Source: an uncultured Treponema sp. (lineage in GTDB: Bacteria; Spirochaetota; Spirochaetia; Treponematales; Treponemataceae). Taken from it: DNA of 56,673 nt. This document shows, one piece after another, positions 1-7,005 of this stretch. The stretch is from NCBI GenBank assembly GCA_900316905.1, contig ONET01000025.1, forward strand, positions 15,278 through 71,950, in the 5' to 3' direction. Position numbers and translations under genes: made by a program. The number at the start of each line of letters is the position of its first letter. The first letter of the stretch is position 1. Under the pieces are notes generated by a model, which worked only from the letters and a program-made list of their open reading frames with translations, was not told the origin of the DNA and searched no databases.

Positions 1-1
1 T

Positions 2-520
2 TGGCTTTCTTTAAGGAACGCCGCCGCGCTTGTGGAAGCGCTCGCGCAAAAAATCGCCGAGCTTGACTCTGCCAATGCCGCCATCTACAAGGCCAACGCC
101 GCCGCCTATTCCAAGTCGCTTCTTGACCTTGACGCGCAGTGCAAAGCTGCTGTCGCGGCGGCCGCAAAGAAAACAATTTTGTTCGGCGACCGCTTCCCCT
201 TCCGCTACTTGGCCGACGACTACAATCTTAAGTATTACGCGGCCTTTGTAGGCTGCAGCGCGGAGACCGAAGCCAGCTTTGAAACGGTGATTTTCCTTGC
301 CAAAAAAGTTGACGAGCTTGGCCTCAACGCCGTCCTTACGATAGAAAAGAGCGACAAAAAAATCGCCAAGACAATCGTTTCCAACACAAAAAAGAAGAGC
401 GCCGAAATCTTGGAAATGGATTCGCTCCAGTCCATCACCCAAAAGGATATCAAGGCCGGCCGCTCTTACCTTTCGGCGATGAAGAAAAACTTGGAAGTTC
501 TTAAAAAGGCGCTGCGTTAA
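2..520 (+). CDS. znuA: Zinc/metal ABC transporter substrate-binding protein, C-terminal part (ZnuA/AdcA family)
   Basis: The frame is open from the left edge, so the N-terminus lies outside the window. The visible 172 residues begin WLSLRNA, which corresponds to the conserved H-x-WLSP-x-NA segment of cluster A-I metal-binding proteins. They continue with a helical stretch and the FGDRFPFRYLADDY and YYAAFVGCS segments (domain 2 of ZnuA, normally followed by a metal ligand region), then ETEASFETV. The family binds Zn(II) or Mn(II) in the periplasm and hands it to a membrane permease. The following small exported protein probably belongs to the same unit. The family call is good. The metal, and therefore the symbol, is inferred. 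Confidence 0.82.
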   Translation, partial: WLSLRNAAALVEALAQKIAELDSANAAIYKANAAAYSKSLLDLDAQCKAAVAAAAKKTILFGDRFPFRYLADDYNLKYYAAFVGCSAETEASFETVIFLAKKVDELGLNAVLTIEKSDKKIAKTIVSNTKKKSAEILEMDSLQSITQKDIKAGRSYLSAMKKNLEVLKKALR

Positions 521-537
521 ATCAATGCCGCCGTGTC

Positions 538-560
538 ATTCCCGCGCTCGACGCGGGAAT
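538..560. repeat. Dispersed palindromic repeat, copy 1
   Basis: Perfect 9-bp stem (538-546 with 552-560) around the loop CTCGA, preceded by GTC and followed by CT. Other copies lie at 9132, 9167, 9232, 23671 and 39276. This copy sits between the zinc-binding protein and the next gene and would be transcribed with both. If translated from an upstream start it gives the SFPRSTRES-type peptide often seen as a false N-terminal extension. Confidence 0.85.
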
Positions 561-583
561 CTCTAAAAGCAAGGAGGAACAGC

Positions 584-1030
584 ATGAAAAAATTATTTTT
601 CGCAATCGTGGCGCTTTTTATCACGGCGCTTTTTGCCCCGGCAGCGCAAGAAGTTCCCTTTGCGTCGCGGCCTCCAAAAATGTCTCCCGGTCAAAAAATT
701 GACTGGGACTTTACAAAAATGAATTTCAACATGGCAAGCGGCCTTGTCTTTGACATGATGGTTGACCCGCAAAAGTACAACAACAAGACTGCCAAAATCA
801 AAGGGCAATTCGCAAGCGACGTCCACCAAGGAAAGCGCGTGTTCGCCGTCTTTGTTTGGGACGCCACCGGCTGCTGCCCGACCGGCCTCAACGTCCTTCC
901 GCTTGCAAACAAAAAATACCCCGCCGACTTTCCTGCCGACGGAAGCCTTGTCACCATAACCGGCGTATTGGAAATGGCGAACCTCTTTGGCCAGGAAGAC
1001 CTCTGCCTTGTGGCCGAGCGCTGGGAATAA
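584..1030 (+). CDS. Exported small protein with CC motif, zinc-transporter-associated
   Basis: 148 residues. The start at 584 is chosen because AAGGAGG lies 8 nt upstream and the N-terminus is then a clear signal peptide (MKKLFFAIVALFITALFAPA). An earlier start would translate the palindromic repeat. The body is beta-rich and OB-fold-like: KTAKIKGQF, then DATGCCPTGL with adjacent cysteines, then GSLVTITGVLE. Similar short exported proteins with a DAT-x-CC motif are known beside zinc ABC transporters in Firmicutes and spirochaetes, so an accessory role in metal uptake is plausible. The function is not established. It may end an operon with the gene before it. Confidence 0.7.
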   Translation: MKKLFFAIVALFITALFAPAAQEVPFASRPPKMSPGQKIDWDFTKMNFNMASGLVFDMMVDPQKYNNKTAKIKGQFASDVHQGKRVFAVFVWDATGCCPTGLNVLPLANKKYPADFPADGSLVTITGVLEMANLFGQEDLCLVAERWE

Positions 1031-1051
1031 ATTAAAGTTCTAGAATTTATC

Positions 1052-1080
1052 TTTACAAAAAACCGTTTTCGCGCGAAAAT
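1052..1080 (+). promoter_or_regulatory. Promoter of the SDR gene, leaderless arrangement
   Basis: TTTACA (1052-1057), 17-bp spacer, GAAAAT (1075-1080). The ATG at 1087 is only 6 nt beyond the -10 box and has no Shine-Dalgarno, so transcription would begin at or next to the start codon. Confidence 0.5.
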
Positions 1081-1086
1081 ACAAGT

Positions 1087-1869
1087 ATGAAAACCATCGC
1101 GATTGTAACCGGCGCGGCCGGCGGGCTTGGAAAGGAAATTGTAAAAAGAATCATAGACGACGTTGACGAACTTTGGGCCATCGGACGCAATCTTTCAAAA
1201 CTTGAATCAATAAAAGCAGAGTTTGCCGTTCAAGGCGCGAAAATTGTTCCCATAACGATGGACTTGTCCGACACAAAATCCTACGACAGCCTTAGCGCCA
1301 AGTTGGCCGCCGAATCAAGCCAAGGAATTGAAATCCGTTGGCTTGTCAACAACGCGGGCGCGGGACGCTTTGGTCCTTCATGCGGATTTTCAACGCAAGA
1401 AATTTCAACAAGCGTAATATGCCACTGCATCGCGCCAGCCGCGCTCTGCAACATTTGCATTCCTTACATGAAGCGCGGAGACATTATAATGAACATCGCG
1501 TCACAATCCGCATTCCTTCCGCTTCCATTCATAAACCTATACGCGGCCACAAAATCATTCGTTTACAGCTACACCCGCGCCCTTCGACAGGAACTAAAAG
1601 ATTCCGGCATAAAAGTGACTGCCGTTTGTCCCGGCTGGATACAAACAAACCTTATAGTGGATTCTCTTAACGGCCAAAAAGTCAAATATCCGCTCATCGA
1701 CACCGCGCAAAACGTGGCGAAAAAAGCTGTCCGCGACGCGCGCAAAGGAAAGGCGCTTTCAATCAATAGCCTTGGCGTGAGCTTTGTGACATGGCTTCAA
1801 CAGCACATGCCGCAAAGCCTTGCAATCAACTGCTGGGTTTTGATGATAAAAAAATATATCAAAAAATAG
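1087..1869 (+). CDS. Short-chain dehydrogenase/reductase (SDR family)
   Basis: 260 residues, classical SDR length. Visible motifs are the cofactor-binding TGAAGGLG at residues 8-15, NNAG (about 89-92), a Ser in NIASQSAF, the catalytic YAATK (about 155-159), and PG after the last central strand (VCPGWIQT). The IGRN segment after strand 2 suggests NADP preference. The substrate cannot be read from sequence. The family includes DltE-like and ketoacyl reductase-like oxidoreductases acting in the cytoplasm. The gene stands alone, has a leaderless-type promoter, and its 3' end overlaps the convergent DUF2271 gene by 11 bp. Confidence 0.85.
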   Translation: MKTIAIVTGAAGGLGKEIVKRIIDDVDELWAIGRNLSKLESIKAEFAVQGAKIVPITMDLSDTKSYDSLSAKLAAESSQGIEIRWLVNNAGAGRFGPSCGFSTQEISTSVICHCIAPAALCNICIPYMKRGDIIMNIASQSAFLPLPFINLYAATKSFVYSYTRALRQELKDSGIKVTAVCPGWIQTNLIVDSLNGQKVKYPLIDTAQNVAKKAVRDARKGKALSINSLGVSFVTWLQQHMPQSLAINCWVLMIKKYIKK

Positions 1870-2482
1870 AAACGTTAATGTTTCGGACAATCGTTTTTGC
1901 AGAATCAATTCCACCGACATTTTTGTGAACGCTTCCGTCAGAACCGTCGATGGAGCCGCTTCCAACAAGTTCCAAGGCCACTTCCTCTTTTTGTCCCGCG
2001 GGAAGAAGGGCTTGGTAAACAAGCGAAGGCTGGCCGTTTACGCCGGAATTCTTTTTTGTCCAAGTTGAATTGTAGTCAAAGCTTGCGTTCACTTCCACCT
2101 TTATCACGCAAGACGCGTCGTCGATTTTTTGGTTAATGACAAGGCCGCCTTTGGGCGTGGCGCTTGTCACCGCGTCGATTTCTTTTTTGTCTGGGGAACT
2201 GTTTTGCGCGGCGGATTTTTTTGAGTCATGCTTTGAAGCGTGGTACCAAACAGGAAGCGATTCGGGCCGCCCTTCTTTGGGACCCAAAAACCAAGAAAGG
2301 CCGCCAGCCTTTTGGGTCACGTAAAGGGTCTTGACATAACGGCCCTGCTCGTCCTCAAGCCAAACCGCAAGCTGCGGCCCCTTCCAGCCCTCGCCCGCTC
2401 CAATAGAAACGGTCACGTCCCTGGCGTGCAAACTTGCGGCCATCGCCGCGCAAAATGCAAATGCTGCGATAAATTTTTTCAT
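1859..2482 (-). CDS. DUF2271 exported protein
   Basis: 207 residues with an N-terminal signal peptide ending near LHA-RD. The segment PQLAVWLEDEQGRYVKTLYV and the following WFLGPKEGRPESLPVWYHA match the DUF2271 family of predicted periplasmic proteins, which are sometimes found near flavin or thiamine lipoproteins such as ApbE. No enzymatic residues are recognised. The start ATG at 2482 is preceded by GAGG 8 nt away. The end overlaps the convergent SDR gene. A decayed copy of its C-terminal coding part lies at 3091-3177. Confidence 0.75.
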   Translation of the reverse strand: MKKFIAAFAFCAAMAASLHARDVTVSIGAGEGWKGPQLAVWLEDEQGRYVKTLYVTQKAGGLSWFLGPKEGRPESLPVWYHASKHDSKKSAAQNSSPDKKEIDAVTSATPKGGLVINQKIDDASCVIKVEVNASFDYNSTWTKKNSGVNGQPSLVYQALLPAGQKEEVALELVGSGSIDGSDGSVHKNVGGIDSAKTIVRNINVSIF

Positions 2483-2519
2483 GGGGGAACCTCGATTTTA
2501 TAATTTAATTATAGATTAA

Positions 2520-2798
2520 TTAGCAATAAAATTTCAAATAACCAAAGCGTTCGTTCCATTTAGCTACAATTTCAAACGCTCGGTTTTCGATAATTTCAAT
2601 TAGGTTGTTGAGAACGTGATTTGGAATTTTTGAATTGTTGTTGCAAACAATGCAGTTCAAGGATTTTGTTATCCAAATCTTTGTTGAATTTTTGTCAGGC
2701 TTTCCTTTTGAGACATGAACGTGAACAGGCTCTAACGGCTCGCCTTCATTCGACCAAAAGTAGACAAGATAAGCGCCGATGCTAAAAATTTGCGGCAT
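2520..2798 (-). CDS. DUF4160 domain protein
   Basis: 92 residues from the ATG at 2798 (MPQIFSIGAYLVYFWSN). The segment PVHVHVSKGK is the hallmark of DUF4160, a small family usually encoded with a partner protein and suspected to act in toxin-antitoxin-like or regulatory pairs. The chosen start lies inside the end of the upstream gene (17-bp overlap), so translation is probably coupled. The segment has lower GC than its neighbours. The function is unproven. Confidence 0.7.
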   Translation of the reverse strand: MPQIFSIGAYLVYFWSNEGEPLEPVHVHVSKGKPDKNSTKIWITKSLNCIVCNNNSKIPNHVLNNLIEIIENRAFEIVAKWNERFGYLKFYC

Positions 2799-3057
2799 TT
2801 TCAAAGCCTCCGCCACGAGCGAACTTAAAGAAAAGGTGCGCGGCTTTTTCCACAAAATCCTTGTAATACTCCATTTCTTTTTCTGAGTAACCGTGGTTCT
2901 CCCATTTGTAATCAGGAAGAACGCAAACCGCGTCTTTAAAGCCGCCTTCTATCGGAGTCTCTATATACACTTTTACTTGTTCTTTTCCGCCGTCGTGAAT
3001 GATATCTGAGTGAGTTATCTCCGTTTCGTCGGGCAAAGTCATATATGGATATATCAT
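2782..3057 (-). CDS. Small partner protein of the DUF4160 gene
   Basis: 91 residues, acidic, beginning MIYPYMTLPDETEITHSDI. It lies directly upstream of and overlaps the DUF4160 gene. The family is not named with confidence. Proteins of this look (short beta-rich N-terminus, then LPDYKW) pair with DUF4160 or DUF2442 proteins in many genomes. Together the two resemble a two-gene toxin-antitoxin-like cassette, but nothing in the sequence identifies a toxic activity. Confidence 0.55.
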   Translation of the reverse strand: MIYPYMTLPDETEITHSDIIHDGGKEQVKVYIETPIEGGFKDAVCVLPDYKWENHGYSEKEMEYYKDFVEKAAHLFFKFARGGGFENAANF

Positions 3058-3090
3058 GATGGTTATTATAGCGCGCTTTGAATGCTTTTG

Positions 3091-3177
3091 CTAGTGGAAC
3101 GAAAGATTCAGAATAGGCGACGGAGAGCCGGTGACGGAGCCGCTGCCCAAAAGTTCCAAGGAAACTTCCTCTTTTTT
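3091..3177 (-). pseudogene. Decayed C-terminal fragment of a DUF2271 paralogue
   Basis: Read on the minus strand, 3177-3091 gives KKEEVSLELLGSGSVTGS and ends in a proper TAG at 3093-3091. The intact DUF2271 gene has KEEVALELVGSGSIDGS near its C-terminus. An in-frame TGA (3180-3178) lies just upstream of the match and no start is available, so this is a remnant of a duplicated or replaced copy. Confidence 0.7.
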
Positions 3178-3263
3178 TCAAGGGAAAAATTGCAATCGCG
3201 GCCGCCTTCCTCAAAGGCAAAAATATTCTATGCCGGCTGTCATGAAGCCGGGGCTTAAAATCG

Positions 3264-3851
3264 TTAAAACTCTTTTTTTACGATAATCTCAACCTTGTCG
3301 CCTTGCAAGTTGACAAGCACATTGTCGGCAAGGTTGGAAATGATTGACTTTTCGAGCTCGTCCCAAATTTCACCCTTTTTCTTGCGGGCCTTTTCTTGAT
3401 AATCGTTCAACGACCATATGACCGACGAATCGCCGTCTCCTTCTTTAAGAATATCGGCGTATATTGCGGGAATTCTCGCCCTTCCGCGCTGATAATCGAC
3501 AAGCATAAATTGCGCCGCAAGCTTTATCTTTGCCATAATTCCTACGGCGGCGGAATTTTTTCCGTCAGAAGAAACGGAAATAAGTTTTTTGCGCTTATCC
3601 GCCGTAAGAAATTCATTGGGGCAAAGCGAAACGTGAAGGTCAAATTTTTTGCCTTCGCTTTCAATCCAAAAGCTGCCGTCGGAATAGCCAAGCAATTCAG
3701 GCAACATTCCAATAAGTTCCTCGGCAAGAAGGGAAAGGCGCAACGCTTCTTTTGCGCCAAGATTGGCGTACTCCGCCGCTTTTTTAGTTTCTGCAATCAA
3801 GGCCGCAAGCGAGGCTTCGTCTTTTGTAATTTTTAAAACGTCTGATTTCAT
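3264..3851 (-). CDS. Putative HATPase-type ATP-binding protein
   Basis: 195 residues from the ATG at 3851, chosen because GGAG lies 6 nt upstream and 13 nt separate it from the CDF gene. The N-terminal part (NLGAKEALRLSLLAEELIGML) resembles the N-box helix of RsbW-like or histidine-kinase-like ATPases. The rest is mixed alpha/beta with a lysine-rich C-terminus (VEIIVKKEF). No classical G1 DxGxG motif is clear, so ATP binding is uncertain. It is the last gene of the operon starting at 5663. The role is unknown. Confidence 0.5.
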   Translation of the reverse strand: MKSDVLKITKDEASLAALIAETKKAAEYANLGAKEALRLSLLAEELIGMLPELLGYSDGSFWIESEGKKFDLHVSLCPNEFLTADKRKKLISVSSDGKNSAAVGIMAKIKLAAQFMLVDYQRGRARIPAIYADILKEGDGDSSVIWSLNDYQEKARKKKGEIWDELEKSIISNLADNVLVNLQGDKVEIIVKKEF

Positions 3852-3864
3852 TTTTTCTCCAGTA

Positions 3865-4971
3865 TCATTCAGAATAGTCATAGTCTACAGCAATGGAAAC
3901 TTCATACTCCGTAAAAAGCTTTTGGACCCTTTGCGCAATCTCGTCGCGCAGAGCCTTTTTATTTTTTGCGTCAAAGTCAATCACCAAGTCAAACTTGACG
4001 ACCATGTCAACTTTGTCCTTGTAAAAGCCGTGCATTTGCAAGACGTCTTTATATTCAGAAAGAATTTCTTTAACTTTCTTTTTGTCGTTCGCGGCCTCTT
4101 GGTTGGCCACATTCGTCGCGTACACAGTTATTCCTATAAGCTCAACGCCCGTGTCATCCAAAACTTTTTTCGCAACGCTCCGTTCAAGCGTGTCAAGGTA
4201 CAAAGCCGTCAGCGACTCGGGAACTTCGATGTGAGCGGAACCCAAAAGGCGATCTTTTCCATAATCATGTATGACAAGGCAGTATACGCCGTCAATTTCG
4301 GGGAACGACTTTATGGATTCTTTTACCGCCTTTGACAATTCAATTGGAACGCGCTCGCCAAGAATTTTGCTAACAGTGGCATAGAGCGTTTCCATTCCCG
4401 CCTTGATAATCAAACCCGAAAACACAAGGCCCAAAAAGGCTTCCACATTGAGCCCAGTAAAAATAAAGACAAGGGCCACTATAATAGTTGAGATTGAAAT
4501 GAAAGAATCGTTGAGCGCGTCTTTTCCGGAAGCGACAAGCGACTCCGATTCAAGTTTTTTTCCCGATTTTATTGTGTAAAGGCCAAGCAACATTCGCGCT
4601 ACAACTGTAAGAGCGATTATTTCAAGCGCGAGCGGGCTGTAATTTGGCGCCGCCGGTTGCATGATCTTCTTAACCGATTCGATTACCGAAAACAAACCGG
4701 TGTAGCTGATAATTATTCCTATGGCCATGGTGGAAAGACATTCAATTCTGCCATAACCATAAGGATGCTTTCTGTCAGGAGCCTTTACCGATAGCTTCAC
4801 GCCGATAATCGTTATCAGCGGCGCCAGCGCGTCTGTCAAGTTGTTGACAGCGTCAAGCGTTATAGAAGTTGAGACTGAACGAAGTCCAACCACCAACTTT
4901 AAACCGGCCAACACTACATTGGCCAGTATTCCTATAACGCTTGTTTTTATTATTTTGCTAGTTCTGTCCAA
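3865..4971 (-). CDS. Cation diffusion facilitator (CDF) family metal transporter
   Basis: 368 residues with about six membrane helices in the first 210 and a cytoplasmic C-terminal domain. LDAVNNLTDAL is the CDF signature in helix 2, followed by KAPDRKHPYGYGRIE, which is highly conserved in the family. The family exports divalent metals (Zn, Mn, Fe, Co, Cd) by proton antiport, usually as a dimer. The site residues are D-x3-N rather than D-x3-D or H-x3-D, as in a large Firmicutes-like subgroup whose metal is not fixed by motif. The C-terminus is longer than in FieF. Third gene of the operon starting at 5663. Confidence 0.88.
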   Translation of the reverse strand: MDRTSKIIKTSVIGILANVVLAGLKLVVGLRSVSTSITLDAVNNLTDALAPLITIIGVKLSVKAPDRKHPYGYGRIECLSTMAIGIIISYTGLFSVIESVKKIMQPAAPNYSPLALEIIALTVVARMLLGLYTIKSGKKLESESLVASGKDALNDSFISISTIIVALVFIFTGLNVEAFLGLVFSGLIIKAGMETLYATVSKILGERVPIELSKAVKESIKSFPEIDGVYCLVIHDYGKDRLLGSAHIEVPESLTALYLDTLERSVAKKVLDDTGVELIGITVYATNVANQEAANDKKKVKEILSEYKDVLQMHGFYKDKVDMVVKFDLVIDFDAKNKKALRDEIAQRVQKLFTEYEVSIAVDYDYSE

Positions 4972-4990
4972 TTTGCTTAGAAGCTTGCGC

Positions 4991-5221
4991 TTAAAGGTTC
5001 ACAACCTTTGAAAGGATAGAAACAATTGTGTTAATCGCGTCTTTCTTTTCCGCCTCTCTGTTTTTCTTGCTCTTTGCAAAAAGAACTTGAGCCACGTCAG
5101 AAATCAAAACGCCCAAATCTTCAAAAATGTCAATCTGTGAATCTTCAACACTTTCCAAATCCTTTACGGCCGCGTCAACGCGGGCAAGAATTTGCTTAAT
5201 TTCCTTGTTCATTGCTGTCAT
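4991..5221 (-). CDS. Small helical hypothetical protein
   Basis: 76 residues from the ATG at 5221, with GAGGAG seven nt upstream. Almost wholly helical and charged (VDAAVKDLESVEDSQIDIFEDLGVL), with a lysine/glutamate-rich second half. No signal peptide or membrane segment. It lies between a membrane protein and the CDF transporter in one operon and could be a small regulatory or structural partner. No family recognised. Confidence 0.6.
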   Translation of the reverse strand: MTAMNKEIKQILARVDAAVKDLESVEDSQIDIFEDLGVLISDVAQVLFAKSKKNREAEKKDAINTIVSILSKVVNL

Positions 5222-5246
5222 AATCAAACTCCTCTATATATTTATT

Positions 5247-5663
5247 TTATTTTCCGTTCTTGACGGTTAAAGTGGCGCCTATGATGAGCGCGTTCTTTGC
5301 CAAAACCAAAAGCCAGTGCAAAACCAAGATTGACGTCCATTCCTTGATGTAGAAAATCAATGTTATGACTGTGACGATTATCCAAAGAACGATTGTGACA
5401 TATTTTACATAGTCGTCGAACTTTTCAAAATCCATGCCAAAAGCTTTGAGCGCGAACATGATTCCGCAAACGCCCAAAATAATTCCGATGGCAATGCTGA
5501 TGACAGGCGCGGCCTTGCCAAAAAGCCCGGCGACGGCTGTAATTTCCGCAGACGAAATTGACGAGCCGATTTTTAAAATCAAGCAGGCTGCGGTGACCAC
5601 AAAGTAAATCGCCAAAGCCAACTGGCATACAAAGATGCCCCAAGTTCTAGGTTGTTTTGCCAT
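5247..5663 (-). CDS. Conserved four-helix membrane protein of unknown function
   Basis: 138 residues from the ATG at 5663 (MAKQPRTWGIFVCQLALAIYF), supported by AGGAG 5 nt upstream. Four hydrophobic helices: about residues 10-32, 44-68, 82-105 and 108-130. Such short four-helix proteins recur in Treponema genomes, but no function is known to me. It is the first gene after a consensus promoter, ahead of the small helical protein, the CDF exporter and the HATPase-like protein. Confidence 0.65.
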   Translation of the reverse strand: MAKQPRTWGIFVCQLALAIYFVVTAACLILKIGSSISSAEITAVAGLFGKAAPVISIAIGIILGVCGIMFALKAFGMDFEKFDDYVKYVTIVLWIIVTVITLIFYIKEWTSILVLHWLLVLAKNALIIGATLTVKNGK

Positions 5664-5691
5664 AATTACTCCTTGCAAAATTTGATAATTA

Positions 5692-5720
5692 ATTATAAAC
5701 CTGGTTTTTTCTGCTGTCAA
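5692..5720 (-). promoter_or_regulatory. Consensus sigma-70-type promoter of the CDF operon
   Basis: On the minus strand TTGACA (5720-5715), 17-bp spacer, TATAAT (5697-5692): a perfect match to both boxes. The first gene starts at 5663 with a normal ribosome binding site. It is divergent from the promoter at 5752-5780. Confidence 0.85.
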
Positions 5721-5734
5721 GTTTTATGTCTAGT

Positions 5735-5750
5735 AAAAAAAAAAAAAAAA
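5735..5750. repeat. Run of 16 A between two divergent promoters
   Basis: An uninterrupted A16 tract lies directly upstream of the -35 box of the plus-strand promoter and 14 bp behind the -35 box of the minus-strand one. It could serve as an UP element, and length slippage would change its phase relative to both promoters. Confidence 0.8.
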
Positions 5751-5751
5751 C

Positions 5752-5780
5752 TTGACAGAACTTTAGAGCGATAATACAAT
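5752..5780 (+). promoter_or_regulatory. Consensus promoter of the YegP-like gene
   Basis: TTGACA (5752-5757), 17-bp spacer, TACAAT (5775-5780), about 27 nt before an AAGGAGG and the ATG at 5815. Confidence 0.85.
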
Positions 5781-5814
5781 GTAAAGCGTATATTTCCACA
5801 AGGAGGCTTACATT

Positions 5815-6195
5815 ATGGCTGGAAAATTTGTTATCGCCAAAGCGAAGAATGATGGCATTTACTTTAATTTGGTTGCCGCCAACGGCGAAATCATCGCGAC
5901 TTCAGAAGTGTATGAGTCAAAGACGAACGCGCAAAACGGCATCGAAAGCGTGCGAACAAACTGCGTGGCAGAAATTGAAGACCAGACTGTTGACGGTTAC
6001 GCAACGCTCAAGAATCCCAAGTTTGAAATCTACAAGGACAAGGCCGGCGAATTCCGCTATCGCCTTAAGGCTTCAAACGGCGAGATAATCGCCAGCGGCG
6101 AAGGCTACACCACAAAGCAGAGCGTTCAAAACGGAATTGAGTCAATCAAGACAAACGCTCCAACTGCCGAAGTCGTGGACAAAACAGCGGAGTAA
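5815..6195 (+). CDS. YegP/DUF1508 family protein, tandem repeat
   Basis: 126 residues made of two DUF1508 repeats of about 50 residues. The first has IYFNLVAANGEIIATSE and NGIESVRTN. The second has FRYRLKASNGEIIASGE and NGIESIKTN. YegP-type proteins are small cytoplasmic beta proteins with this two-fold repeat. Their role is unknown, with reports of stress or growth-phase induction. The strong promoter and Shine-Dalgarno suggest an abundant protein. It is monocistronic, closed by a terminator at 6219. Confidence 0.85.
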   Translation: MAGKFVIAKAKNDGIYFNLVAANGEIIATSEVYESKTNAQNGIESVRTNCVAEIEDQTVDGYATLKNPKFEIYKDKAGEFRYRLKASNGEIIASGEGYTTKQSVQNGIESIKTNAPTAEVVDKTAE

Positions 6196-6218
6196 AACCG
6201 CGCGCGTTTAAACTAAGG

Positions 6219-6250
6219 CGGCTTTCCATTGCGGAAGGCCGTTTTTTTTT
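6219..6250 (+). terminator. Rho-independent terminator of the YegP-like gene
   Basis: Stem CGGCTTTCC / GGAAGGCCG (one G-U) with loop ATTGC, followed by nine T. Confidence 0.85.
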
Positions 6251-6292
6251 GCAAGGAAACTATTCTACGTGTAGGTTCTGCACTATTGCCAG

Positions 6293-6350
6293 TCGCGCTC
6301 GTGAGAGCGCAGTAAATATTACAACTAGCAAAAACAAGCGAAGCGAGTTA
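6293..6350 (+). repeat. Dispersed 58-bp element, copy A
   Basis: Begins with the hairpin GCGCTC-GTGA-GAGCGC (6295-6310) and continues through CAACTAGCAAAAACAAGCG to AAGCGAG. A similar element in the same orientation starts at 40322. Flanking AGGTTCTG (6273-6280) and CAGAACCT (6356-6363) form an outer inverted repeat. No gene is seen between 6251 and 6432. Confidence 0.6.
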
Positions 6351-6421
6351 TTGCGCAGAACCTACTAAACACATGCGTCGCGCTTTCGCGCTCCGCGTTG
6401 TGTTAGGAAATTTTCATACAC

Positions 6422-6450
6422 GTCGGACCGCTCTATTGAGCGGATCCGAC
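6422..6450 (-). other. Hairpin spanning the fabZ stop codon
   Basis: GTCGGA-CCGCTC-TATT-GAGCGG-A-TCCGAC: 12 paired bases with one bulged base. The fabZ stop (TAG, 6435-6433) lies at the loop edge. There is no U-tract, so it is more likely an mRNA 3'-end protector or processing signal than a terminator. Confidence 0.6.
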
Positions 6451-6864
6451 GAGACACATCCATTCAGCTTGGGCGGCCAACTCGTCGCCAACGAAGGCTT
6501 GGCCGGACTGCTTGATCATACGGTCGCTGACGCGAAGGTTTTTGATTTCCATTCTAACGGTGTCGCCGGGGCGAACCTGGCGGCGGAACTTGACTTTGTC
6601 AACCGTTCCCAAGAAAAAGAGCGAGCCTTCCTTGAATTTTTTCTGGAAGCTCAAAGCGGCTCCTCCGGCCTGCGCCATTGTTTCCACCAAGATCACTCCG
6701 GGCACTACCGGATACTCGGGAAAGTGTCCCTTGAAGAAAAAGTCTTCGTCGGTGAACTTGCGGGTGCTTACGCTGCCCTCGTCGTCGGCGCTTACGATTT
6801 CGTCAACGAACAAGAAAGGCTTTCTGTGGGGCAACAAGGCCTCGATATTTGTTGTAAGACTCAT
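6433..6864 (-). CDS. fabZ: 3-hydroxyacyl-[acyl-carrier-protein] dehydratase FabZ
   Basis: 143 residues, normal FabZ length. LLPHRKPFLFVDEI at the N-terminus, then the catalytic His in GHFPEYPVVPGVI and the catalytic Glu in ILVETMAQ. FabZ removes water from 3-hydroxyacyl-ACP in fatty acid elongation (cytoplasmic, type II FAS). AGGAG precedes the start. Last of the fabD-fabG-fabF-fabZ run. The 141-bp gap from fabF holds GC-rich inverted repeats, so fabZ expression may be separately adjusted. Confidence 0.93.
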   Translation of the reverse strand: MSLTTNIEALLPHRKPFLFVDEIVSADDEGSVSTRKFTDEDFFFKGHFPEYPVVPGVILVETMAQAGGAALSFQKKFKEGSLFFLGTVDKVKFRRQVRPGDTVRMEIKNLRVSDRMIKQSGQAFVGDELAAQAEWMCLVGSAQ

Positions 6865-7005
6865 AATTAAACACTCCTTATAAAAATTATAAACCGCGGA
6901 GTCGGGGTTGCGGGCCGAAAAAAATTCTGCAACGAGCGAAGCGAAGCGAAGCCTTTTTTCGAGCCCGCGTTCCCGACGGGAGCGGTTTGTTTTTTTTCAA
7001 TCTGT

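Noticed and set aside
533..583. Longer N-terminus for the small exported protein
   Set aside because: It would translate the palindromic repeat (SFPRSTRES). The ATG at 584 has a perfect ribosome binding site and a signal peptide.
6251..6421. tRNA-like or small RNA gene
   Set aside because: Inverted repeats are present but no cloverleaf or clear promoter-terminator pair. Better explained as a repeat element.
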